Assembly: GCA_946481025.1 (NCBI GenBank)
Contig: CAMLNA010000043.1
Span: forward strand, 1 to 29,684
Length of the DNA stretch: 29,684 bases
Reading direction: 5' to 3'
DNA from: an uncultured Rivibacter sp.
GTDB taxonomy: Bacteria > Pseudomonadota > Gammaproteobacteria > Burkholderiales > Burkholderiaceae
Position 1 is the first letter of the stretch. Each line of letters begins with the position of its first letter. Shown here in pieces: positions 23,106 to 29,355 of the stretch. Under the pieces are notes generated by a model. That model was not told the origin of the DNA. It was given only the letters and a program-made list of their open reading frames with translations, and searched no databases. The position numbers and the translations under genes were made by a program.

Positions 23106-23684
23106 ATGGAAAGCCGCATCCTGTTCCTGGGCCCGGTGGGCGCGGGCAAGACCACCGCGGTTCGCACCATCAGCGACATCGCGGTGGTCGACACCGACGT
23201 GCGAGCCAGCGACGGCGTCGCCGAACTCAAACCCACCACCACGGTGGCGATGGACATGGGCGTGCTGCGGCTCGGCGAAACCGACCGGGTGCTGCTCTAC
23301 GGCGCCCCCGGGCAGGACCGCTTCGACTTCATGTGGGAGATCCTGCTGGAGCAATGCGACGCGGTGCTGCTGGTGCTCGACCATTCCGCCCCGGATCCGC
23401 TGGCCCAGCTGCATCACTACCACTCGGCGCTGATGCGTTCAGGCCAGCAGCGCCTGCCGCTGCTGGTCGGGCTCACCCACACCGACCGTGCGCCGCAACG
23501 CCCGCTGGACGTCTACGACGACTACCTGCAGCGGCTCAAGGCCCGGTGCGGCTGCATGATGTGCACGCCGCCCCTGCAGCCCATGGATGCGCGCTCGCGT
23601 GCGGACGTGCGAGCCGCCCTTGTGACCCTGGCCGCGATGCTCGAAGTCGCGCAGCGCTTCGCGCAGAAGCCCTGCCTGGCATGA
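23106..23684 (+). CDS. MglA/CvnD-like small GTPase
   Basis: A 192-residue bacterial Ras-like GTPase of the group found with roadblock proteins in Streptomyces conservons and in many proteobacteria. The P-loop is LGPVGAGKTT near residues 8-17. The switch I area contains KPTTTVAMDMG, and GAPGQDRFDFMW replaces the usual DxxG, as is normal in this group. The specificity loop is LVGLTHTD where NKxD stands in Ras. Such GTPases cycle with LC7 proteins acting as GAPs or scaffolds, as MglA does with MglB in Myxococcus polarity. The LC7 genes lie downstream in the same operon. The gene overlaps the next by four bases (ATGA), implying translational coupling. Confidence 0.9.
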   Translation: MESRILFLGPVGAGKTTAVRTISDIAVVDTDVRASDGVAELKPTTTVAMDMGVLRLGETDRVLLYGAPGQDRFDFMWEILLEQCDAVLLVLDHSAPDPLAQLHHYHSALMRSGQQRLPLLVGLTHTDRAPQRPLDVYDDYLQRLKARCGCMMCTPPLQPMDARSRADVRAALVTLAAMLEVAQRFAQKPCLA

Positions 23685-25003
23685 AGGAAGCGCCCGTGAA
23701 TGTTCTGACCTTGCGCGGGCTGTGCGTGGCCTATGGTGAGCGGCCGGTGCTCGAGGGTGTCGATCTCGACCTGCCGCCGCGGGGCGTCACCGTGCTGCTG
23801 GGGCCCAGCGGCACCGGCAAGTCGACCCTGCTGCGAACGGTGGCCGGCCAGAACGCAGGCCATCCGTCGATCCGCGTCGAAGGCGGCATCGACTACATGG
23901 TGCACGGCGAACGCCCGCCGCTGGTGATGCAGAAGGCACGGCTGCTGCTGTCGAGCCTGTTCGAGAACCTGGTGCACGACTGGCCCGAGCGCGCCAGCCT
24001 CTCCACCTCGCAACAGCGCACCCACCTCTGCCGGTGGCTGGACGCCCTGGGGCTGGCGCCGCTCGCGCAACAGCTGCAGGTGCCGGTCGTGGAGCTGCCG
24101 CTGCCGCAGCAGCGGCTCGTTGCGCTGCTGCGGGGCGCCATGGTGGCCGCGCCGCTGCTGCTGGTGGACGAACCCACCGCCGGCCTGTCCGACCCCCAGG
24201 CCGAGCCGGTGCTCGCGGTGCTGCGGCAGCTGGGCCGCGAGCGCTCGCTGTTCGTGGCCATGCACCACCTGGGCCACAGCCGCAGCGTCGCCGACGCGGT
24301 GGTGCTGCTGGCCAGCCGGCGCGTGCAGGAGCACAGCAGCGCCGAGCGCTTCTTCAGCATGCCGGCCAGCGAATCGGGGCGCCTGTTCCTACGCACCGGT
24401 TCCTGCCCCGAGGAGCCCCTGCCCGCGCAGCCTCCCGCGCACGTACCGCCGCCGCGTCCCCGCACGCTGGGCCCCACCGGCTTTGCCTGGCTGCTGCCCG
24501 GCCAGTTGGCAGGAACGCCCTGGCCCGGCCTCGTGCAGCCGCCGGCCTACGACCTCGGTCTGCTCGAGGGTGCGGGCGTCACCCGGCTCGTCTCGGTGGC
24601 CGACCGGCCCTTCCGTGCCGAGCTGGCGGCACCGCACGGCATGACGGTGGAACACGAGCCCATGGTGGACATGCAGCCGCCCGGCGTCGAACAGGCCATC
24701 TCGCTGTGCCGGCGCATCGACGCGTCGCTGGCGCGCGGCGATGTGGTTGCCGTGCATTGCCGCGCCGGCCTCGGGCGCACCGGCACGACGCTCGCGGCGT
24801 ACTGGCTCTGGCATCACGAAGGGCGCCTCGACGGCGAACAGTGCCTGCAGCAGATCCGCCGCCGCCACCCCGGCTGGGTGCAGTCGCAGGCCCAGATCGA
24901 TTTCCTCCATGCGTTCGCGCCGGCCGTCGCCCGCATGAAGTCCTCCTTGCCGACTCCCGGCAGCCACGGCAATGGCGGCGACGTTGCTTCATCGGCTCGC
25001 TGA
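23681..25003 (+). CDS. ABC-ATPase fused to a tyrosine/dual-specificity phosphatase
   Basis: A 440-residue two-domain protein. The N-terminal ABC ATPase has Walker A GPSGTGKST (41-49), Walker B LLLVDEP with Asp163 and Glu164, and a histidine-switch-like AMHHLGHS. The signature motif is degraded to LPLPQQR in place of LSGGQ, so normal paired ATP hydrolysis is doubtful. After a proline-rich linker near residue 250, the C-terminal domain has the Cys-based phosphatase loop HCRAGLGRTGT, with nucleophile Cys360 and Arg366, and a likely acid Asp330 in VDMQPP. Both domains are in one frame with no break. No permease gene is near, so transport is unlikely. It overlaps the GTPase gene by four bases. The phosphatase substrate, protein or nucleotide, is unknown. 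Confidence 0.88.
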   Translation: MKEAPVNVLTLRGLCVAYGERPVLEGVDLDLPPRGVTVLLGPSGTGKSTLLRTVAGQNAGHPSIRVEGGIDYMVHGERPPLVMQKARLLLSSLFENLVHDWPERASLSTSQQRTHLCRWLDALGLAPLAQQLQVPVVELPLPQQRLVALLRGAMVAAPLLLVDEPTAGLSDPQAEPVLAVLRQLGRERSLFVAMHHLGHSRSVADAVVLLASRRVQEHSSAERFFSMPASESGRLFLRTGSCPEEPLPAQPPAHVPPPRPRTLGPTGFAWLLPGQLAGTPWPGLVQPPAYDLGLLEGAGVTRLVSVADRPFRAELAAPHGMTVEHEPMVDMQPPGVEQAISLCRRIDASLARGDVVAVHCRAGLGRTGTTLAAYWLWHHEGRLDGEQCLQQIRRRHPGWVQSQAQIDFLHAFAPAVARMKSSLPTPGSHGNGGDVASSAR

Positions 25004-25038
25004 CCCCACAACGACAGTCCCACAAAAGGAACCTTGAG

Positions 25039-25443
25039 ATGTCCAAACTTGACAGCGTGTTGCAGAAGGCCGTGACCAGCGTGCCCGACTGCGTGGCCAC
25101 CGGATTCATCGACCTCGCCTCCGGCATGCTGCTCGGCGTGAAGACGGTGGACTCGCACCCGCAGGAGGTGATCGAGCTGCTCGCGGCCGCAACCGCCGAG
25201 CTCTTCCAGGGGCCCAACGTGGTCGCGATCGAGAAGCTCTTCCGCTCGTCGCGCGGCGTGCCGGAAGACGGCCGCCACTATTTCCAGGAAATCATCGTCA
25301 ACAGCGACAACCTGATCCACGTGTTCCTGCGCGGCAAGCGGCAGCAGCAGGTGGCGACCTTCGTGTGCCGCAAGGGCGCCAACCTGGGCATGGTGCTCAC
25401 GAAGGCGCGCATGGCGCTGCCGGAGATCGAGGCTTCGCTGTAA
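25039..25443 (+). CDS. Roadblock/LC7-like protein 1
   Basis: A 134-residue protein of the roadblock/LC7 or related profilin-like fold. It shows the helix-strand-strand opening SKLDSVLQKAVTSVPDCVAT then GFIDLASGMLLGVKTV, and later LIHVFLRGKRQQQVATFVCR and a final helix LGMVLTKARMALPEIEASL. The start at 25039 has the strong site AAAAGGAA. It lies 35 bp after the ATPase-phosphatase gene, the largest gap in the operon, so it may be translated independently and more strongly. Partner of the GTPase by family precedent. Confidence 0.8.
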   Translation: MSKLDSVLQKAVTSVPDCVATGFIDLASGMLLGVKTVDSHPQEVIELLAAATAELFQGPNVVAIEKLFRSSRGVPEDGRHYFQEIIVNSDNLIHVFLRGKRQQQVATFVCRKGANLGMVLTKARMALPEIEASL

Positions 25444-25449
25444 GACGCC

Positions 25450-25854
25450 GTGGCCGCCGCCCTCGCATTGACGCCGGTGCAGGCCAGCCGCGCCCGCTCG
25501 GCCCTGCGCACCCTGAGAAGCACGCACCTGGCCATCGAAGGCTGCGCCTTCCTGACCAGCGACGGCAGGGTGGTGGCCTCTGCGCTCGGCCCCGACACGG
25601 ACGCCGACCGCTTCGGTGCCATGTGCGCCGCGCTCATCGCGCTGGCCAGCCGTGCCGCGCGCGAGGCGGCGCGCGGCGAACTGCAGCAGCTGATCCTCGA
25701 AGGCAGCGAAGGACCGATGCTGGTCACCAGCGCGGGGCCGCACGGGGTGCTGTCGGTTTCGGCGCGACCCGAATGCCCGCTCGGGCGGCTGATCCTGGAT
25801 GCCAGGACCACCGCACAGTCGCTCGCGGCCATCTTCGACGCCGGCCCGGCATGA
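25450..25854 (+). CDS. Roadblock/LC7 protein 2
   Basis: A 134-residue protein with a GTG start 6 bp after the previous stop. It has a clear LC7 pattern: an N-terminal helix, then IEGCAFLTSDGRVVASALG, the central helix DADRFGAMCAALIALASRAA, strands LQQLILEGSEGPMLVTSAG and GVLSVSARPECPLG, and the final helix ILDARTTAQSLAAIF. This matches MglB-like and CvnB-like proteins that dimerise and bind small GTPases. It overlaps the next gene by four bases. It is distinct in sequence from LC7 protein 1, suggesting separate roles, perhaps a heterodimer. Confidence 0.88.
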   Translation: MAAALALTPVQASRARSALRTLRSTHLAIEGCAFLTSDGRVVASALGPDTDADRFGAMCAALIALASRAAREAARGELQQLILEGSEGPMLVTSAGPHGVLSVSARPECPLGRLILDARTTAQSLAAIFDAGPA

Positions 25855-26510
25855 CGGCGGCCGCGCAATGTTTCATCGACCTCACGCCGCGAGGCGCGCT
25901 GCGGGGCGCCGCGGGCGCGGCAGCCGATGCCCGCGGCCGGCTGCTGCAGGCGCTGCTGCTGCGCGAGCCGCAGCGCGCCTGGCACCGCGACGAGCTGGCG
26001 CAGCTGCTGCCCGGGGAGCCCCAAGCCGCGGCCCGTGCCCTGTTTGCGCTGCAGCGAGAAGGCTGCATCGAGGTGCGGCTGGCGGCACCCGGTTCCGGCG
26101 AGCCCCTGTCGCTCGACGCGAGGCTGCAGGCCGAGCTGCAGCGGCTGCACGAGAAGTGCCCGGGCCTGCGGGGCGCCGCGGTCGCGACCGACGAAGGACT
26201 GCCGTTGTGCACGCTGGGCAGCCTGGCGCCGGAGACGGCCTGCGCGACCGCGGCCTTTCTGATCAACGAGCTCGACGCGCACCTGGGCCTGCTGCAGGCC
26301 GGTCGCGCGCGCGAAGTGCTCATCTGGACCGGCGACGGCCCCTGCTACATCGCTCGCGTGGCATCGCTGCCGTATGCCATCGCGCTGCTGGCGGCCGGGC
26401 GCATGCCGGCCGCCGCCCTGCGCCGCGCCGGCGCCCAGGCCTGTGCCCGGCTGGCCGCGGTGCTGGCGCCGCTCGGCGCCCGACCCATCGAAAAGGAAAC
26501 TGCCCCATGA
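25851..26510 (+). CDS. Winged-helix plus roadblock/LC7 protein
   Basis: A 219-residue two-part protein. Residues about 28-80 form a winged-helix-like domain, RGRLLQALLLREPQ, WHRDELAQLLPGEPQAAARA and LFALQREGCIEVRL. Residues about 95-205 form an LC7-type domain: ELQRLHEKCPGLRGAAVATD, then ATAAFLINELDAHLGLLQAG, REVLIWTGDGPCYIARVAS and a long last helix. The combination could couple GTPase state to DNA or protein binding. It overlaps genes on both sides by four bases, so its output is tied to theirs. The HTH call rests on pattern only and needs structural support. Confidence 0.72.
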   Translation: MTAAAQCFIDLTPRGALRGAAGAAADARGRLLQALLLREPQRAWHRDELAQLLPGEPQAAARALFALQREGCIEVRLAAPGSGEPLSLDARLQAELQRLHEKCPGLRGAAVATDEGLPLCTLGSLAPETACATAAFLINELDAHLGLLQAGRAREVLIWTGDGPCYIARVASLPYAIALLAAGRMPAAALRRAGAQACARLAAVLAPLGARPIEKETAP

Positions 26511-27166
26511 ACCCCACGCCTGCCGTCTTCGGCGTGACCCATGTTCGCCTGCCCGTGCGCAGCCTCTCCCGTGCAAGCGCCCTGTACGGCGGCCTGCTCG
26601 GTTTCGAACGGCGCGCCCAGGGCGCGGGCTGGCTCGAGCTGGACGCCGGCGGCACCGTGGGCCTGCTGCTCGTGGAGGTCGAGCGCATCGAGCACAACGC
26701 CTGCCTGCGGCTGCTGGCGGCTGACCTGGATGCGGCGCTGCATGCCCTGCTGGCCAACGGCGGTTGCACGCTGGTCGACGACGTGGCGCGGACACCGGAG
26801 ATGACGCTTTGCGCCAGCGTGCGCGACGCCGACGGCAACCTGCTGACCGTGTGGCGTGCGCTGACCGAGGACGAATACGACGCCCCGCCCGAGCTGCCCA
26901 CGGTGCTGACCTGGCAGGCCGATGCCGACGCCTTGCTCAAGCAGTTGCTGAAGGCCGTGCCGGCGCTCTTTCGCAGCCTTGCGCGGCGGAAGGTGGTGCG
27001 GGTCGCCGAAGAACTCGCAGCCCGCAGCCGGGTCGTGACTCGCGAGGAAGTGATCCGCGGCTTCATCCTTGCCAGCCCCAGGATCACGCGCGAGCGCAAC
27101 CGCCAGCCGCTGATGGACGCCGGCATCGACGTCGGCCGGTATCAGGCCGACTGGGACGCGGAGTAG
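26507..27166 (+). CDS. VOC-domain protein fused to a PCP_red-like domain
   Basis: A 219-residue fusion. Residues about 6-125 are a vicinal-oxygen-chelate (glyoxalase/bleomycin-resistance) fold: VFGVTHVRLPVRSLSRASAL, YGGLLGFERRAQGAGWLELD and a closing DADGNLLTVWR. Residues about 134-195 resemble the small PCP_red domain at the end of light-independent protochlorophyllide reductase subunit B: LTWQADADALLKQLLKAVPA, LFRSLARRKVVRVAEELAA and TREEVIRGFIL. No bacteriochlorophyll gene is visible. The pairing is unusual, and the function in this operon is unknown. The VOC metal ligands are not obvious except the His in THVRLP. It is the last gene of the operon, with an ATGA overlap upstream. Confidence 0.78.
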   Translation: MNPTPAVFGVTHVRLPVRSLSRASALYGGLLGFERRAQGAGWLELDAGGTVGLLLVEVERIEHNACLRLLAADLDAALHALLANGGCTLVDDVARTPEMTLCASVRDADGNLLTVWRALTEDEYDAPPELPTVLTWQADADALLKQLLKAVPALFRSLARRKVVRVAEELAARSRVVTREEVIRGFILASPRITRERNRQPLMDAGIDVGRYQADWDAE

Positions 27167-27167
27167 C

Positions 27168-27184
27168 CGGCGCGCACGGCGCCG
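27168..27184. terminator. Possible bidirectional terminator
   Basis: CGGCGC at 27168-27173 and GCGCCG at 27179-27184 form a 6-bp stem with a GCACG loop between the convergent VOC-fusion and flgN genes. It is short and lacks T-tracts, so the call is tentative. Confidence 0.35.
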
Positions 27185-27200
27185 AGGGTGGAACGGCCGC

Positions 27201-27629
27201 TCAGGCCTTGATCGAACCGCTGCCCTTGGGGCCGCTGGTCAGGCCCTGGGCCGAATAGACGCCGCCGCCGTGCTGGCGCGGCATCAGCACGTCGATCGCA
27301 CGGTCGAGCGCGGCGGTGGCGCGTGCCAGCGACTCGCGCTGCGCGGCCATCTGGCCGCTGGCCTGCGCCAGCCGGTGACGCAGCGGGCGCGGCACGTGAC
27401 CCTGGCGGGCCGCCTGGGTGAAGCCGTCCATGGCCCGGGCGAGTGCCTGGTGCAGCTCGGCGGCATGGGTTTCGATGCCCTGGCTGTCGCGCTGGCGCAG
27501 CGCGTCGCCCAGGGCAGCCAGGTGCGTCTCCACCCGGGCGATCAGGCCTTCGAGGGCCTGGCTCGCCGCCTTGGTGCTGGCGTCTTCCAGGGCCTTGCCT
27601 TCGGGGCTGCCGGGGGAGGGGATCATCAT
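27201..27629 (-). CDS. flgN: FlgN-like flagellar chaperone
   Basis: FlgN keeps the hook-filament junction proteins FlgK and FlgL soluble and delivers them for export. This 142-residue protein has the right length and an almost wholly helical body: ALEGLIARVETHLAALGDAL, IETHAAELHQALARAMDGFT and LARATAALDRAIDVLM. It ends in a short glycine-serine tail (SGPKGSGSIKA). The call depends mostly on its place after flgM on the same strand, 7 bp away, because FlgN sequences diverge strongly. Either of two adjacent ATG codons (27629 or 27626) may be the start, after a GGGGGAGGGGA-like region that lies within the leader. Probably co-transcribed with flgM from the sigma-28-type promoter at 28009-28035. 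Confidence 0.8.
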   Translation of the reverse strand: MMIPSPGSPEGKALEDASTKAASQALEGLIARVETHLAALGDALRQRDSQGIETHAAELHQALARAMDGFTQAARQGHVPRPLRHRLAQASGQMAAQRESLARATAALDRAIDVLMPRQHGGGVYSAQGLTSGPKGSGSIKA

Positions 27630-27636
27630 GGCCGGT

Positions 27637-27963
27637 TCAATGCGAGGACTTGCCCAGCAGTTCCTGCGCGTTCGCGATCAGCTTGTCGGCGATCGCTTCG
27701 GCATTGACGCTGAAGCTGCCGTCGGCGATGGCCTGGCGCATGCGCTCGACCTTGTCGGCATCGAAATCGGCGCTGCTGCCGGACAGCAGGCTGGACGCGG
27801 TGGCAGAGAGCTTCACGGTGGTACTCCCGGGCGCAGCGGATGCGGCATCCGCTGCCTGCAGCTGCGGCTTGGCCGCAGCCGGGGCCGCTTCCTGTGCCGC
27901 GCCGCGCGCGACGGCACCCGTGGCCTGCGCGGGCGCCGGGGTGTTGTTGTTGCCGATCTTCAT
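27637..27963 (-). CDS. flgM: Anti-sigma-28 factor FlgM
   Basis: FlgM binds FliA and is exported once the hook is finished, releasing the sigma factor. The 108-residue protein has the expected size and plan. The N-terminus is low-complexity and disordered (Ala, Pro, Gln), suited to export. The C-terminal FliA-binding part shows VKLSATASSLL, then DADKVERMRQAIADGSFSV and NAEAIADKLIANAQELL. The ribosome site GGAAGGAG lies just upstream of the ATG at 27963. A sigma-28-type promoter 46-72 bp upstream would let FliA drive its own inhibitor, the standard feedback loop. Confidence 0.95.
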   Translation of the reverse strand: MKIGNNNTPAPAQATGAVARGAAQEAAPAAAKPQLQAADAASAAPGSTTVKLSATASSLLSGSSADFDADKVERMRQAIADGSFSVNAEAIADKLIANAQELLGKSSH

Positions 27964-28008
27964 CTAACGCTCCTTCCGGCCTGACGCGGCCGAAACATGT
28001 CCTTCGGG

Positions 28009-28035
28009 CTTTCGGCTTCCGGCCGCAAGACTTGA
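28009..28035 (-). promoter_or_regulatory. Sigma-28-type promoter for flgM-flgN
   Basis: On the minus strand TCAAGTCT (28035-28028) and GCCGAAAG (28016-28009) are separated by exactly 11 bp. Each matches its consensus octamer (TAAAGTTT and GCCGATAA) at six of eight positions. flgM starts 45 bp further on. The TCAAGT form is shared with the chemotaxis-gene promoter. Confidence 0.75.
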
Positions 28036-28064
28036 GGACCCATTTGCAACATTTCGTTCATGCG

Positions 28065-28784
28065 TCACAGGCGGATCTCCACCTGCCGCTCGCCCACCGG
28101 GGTGCCGGTCACGATACGTCCGTTATCGGTACGCACCCGCGCAGCTTGACCCTCTATTCCGGGGGTGACCGCCTGGCCTTCGGAAGACACGGCGAAGCCC
28201 GGGCCCTGCGCCACCAGCTTGACCGTTTCGCCGGCAGCGAACCATTGCCGGGCCTTCAGGTGGGACTGCCGCAGCGTCTGCCCCGGGGCCAGCGCCCGCG
28301 CCAGCGGGCGGCCCACGGCGGCGGCCGCATTCGGCAGCGCGGGCGAGGGTTCCTCGGCCAGGTCGACTTCGGCAATGCGCAGGTCGGCGGCGGTGAGTTC
28401 CTGGCCGTGGCCCAGGCTGGTGGCGGCCACCACGGCGGGGCCGTACACCTTCACCGTGACCGGCAGGTAGACGTTCCAGTGCACCGGGCCCTGAACGCAG
28501 CGCATGCCGACGCGGCTCCTGCCCCACAGGCGGGTGCCGGCCGGCAGGTAGGGCTGGATCTTCTGGCAGGGCGCGAGCTTCAGGCGCGCATCGAGCTGGC
28601 CGATCGTGAATTCCACACGGGTGCCGGCGGGTGCGGACTTCGTTTCGCGCGACAGCAGCGCGCGCAGTTCGTCGGACGTGTCCGGCGGCGGGGCCGTCTG
28701 CGCACGCGTGGCCGCCGCGGCCATCATCAGGACGATGGCCACGAGCAGGTAGGACAGCGCAGCGGGCAGGTACGGGGACTTCAT
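28065..28784 (-). CDS. flgA: Flagellar P-ring assembly chaperone FlgA
   Basis: FlgA is a periplasmic chaperone for assembly of FlgI into the P ring. The 239-residue protein begins with a signal peptide whose core is YLPAALSYLLVAIVLMMAAA. The SAF-type domain region follows: AVVAATSLGHGQELTAADLR, LAEEPSPALPN, AVGRPLARALAPGQTLRQSH and the C-terminal pattern GFAVSSEGQAVTPGIEGQ, RVRTDNGRIVTGTPVGERQV. Cys pairs in APCQK and MRCVQG fit a disulphide. The start at 28784 gives the signal peptide. The frame stays open far upstream, across the start of flgB, without meaning. It is divergent from flgB, the usual Burkholderiales arrangement. Confidence 0.94.
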   Translation of the reverse strand: MKSPYLPAALSYLLVAIVLMMAAAATRAQTAPPPDTSDELRALLSRETKSAPAGTRVEFTIGQLDARLKLAPCQKIQPYLPAGTRLWGRSRVGMRCVQGPVHWNVYLPVTVKVYGPAVVAATSLGHGQELTAADLRIAEVDLAEEPSPALPNAAAAVGRPLARALAPGQTLRQSHLKARQWFAAGETVKLVAQGPGFAVSSEGQAVTPGIEGQAARVRTDNGRIVTGTPVGERQVEIRL

Positions 28785-28928
28785 CACACGCTCACTGTAG
28801 GAGCGTTCGCGCCGGCAGGTGGCCCGGAATTGGCCGAAAGAACGCCCCTTATTCCCGCTAATGTTCTGGAAGCCGCGGTCAAAGAATCCAGCCATTCCGC
28901 TCAAAGCCCCCAAAGGGCAGGTGACGCC
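28785..28928. promoter_or_regulatory. Divergent flgA/flgB control region
   Basis: A 144-bp gap holding promoters for both directions. An AT-richer stretch at 28841-28864 reads AACGCCCCTTATTCCCGC and then TAATGT. It could be an FlhDC-type activator site or a -10 region, but the match is partial. TGGCCCG-GAAT-TGGCC at 28820-28835 resembles a sigma-54 site with GG and GC correctly spaced. GCCGAAAG at 28833-28840 repeats the flgM -10 box, but no -35 box stands upstream of it. None can be confirmed by eye. Confidence 0.35.
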
Positions 28929-29333
28929 ATGCTGGACCGACTGACCAATACGCTCGACTTCCAGAGCCAGGCCCTGGTGCTGCGCTCGGAGCGCCAGCGC
29001 CTGATCGCCAGCAACATCGCCAACGCCGACACGCCGGGCTACGTGGCCCGCGAGATGGATTTCGCGGCCGCCCTGAAGCAGGCCACCGGGCAGATGCCCG
29101 TGGGCGGTGCCGTGGCGACCACGCAGCCGGGGCACATCGCACCGGCCGCGGGCGCGCGCGCCGAACCCAACCTGCTGTATGCCGCGCCCAGCCAGACCAA
29201 CCTCGACCGCAACACGGTGGACATGGACCGCGAGCGCGCCAACTTCGCCGACAACGCGGTGAAGTACGAGGCCACGCTGCGTTTCATCAACGGGCAGGTG
29301 AAGACCATGCTCAGTGCCATCACCGGCCAGTAA
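28929..29333 (+). CDS. flgB: Flagellar basal-body rod protein FlgB
   Basis: FlgB is the most membrane-proximal rod subunit. The 134-residue protein has normal length. The N-terminal rod motif is LVLRSERQRLIASNIANADT followed by PGYVAREMDF. The C-terminal helix pattern VDMDRERANFADNAVKYEAT then LRFINGQVKTMLSAI is typical. The middle is Ala/Gly/Pro-rich. It has GGCAGG as ribosome site. flgC follows 22 bp later, so it opens the flgBCD operon. Confidence 0.96.
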   Translation: MLDRLTNTLDFQSQALVLRSERQRLIASNIANADTPGYVAREMDFAAALKQATGQMPVGGAVATTQPGHIAPAAGARAEPNLLYAAPSQTNLDRNTVDMDRERANFADNAVKYEATLRFINGQVKTMLSAITGQ

Positions 29334-29355
29334 GACACCCGGGGAGTCGTCAACG

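Noticed and set aside
23681..25003. An ABC transporter
   Set aside because: No transmembrane domain or permease gene lies in or beside the operon, and the signature motif is degraded.
22609..27166. A classic Streptomyces-type conservon
   Set aside because: The GTPase and LC7 parts fit, but the sensor histidine kinase that heads conservons is missing, and the ATPase-phosphatase and VOC-PCP_red genes are not conservon members.
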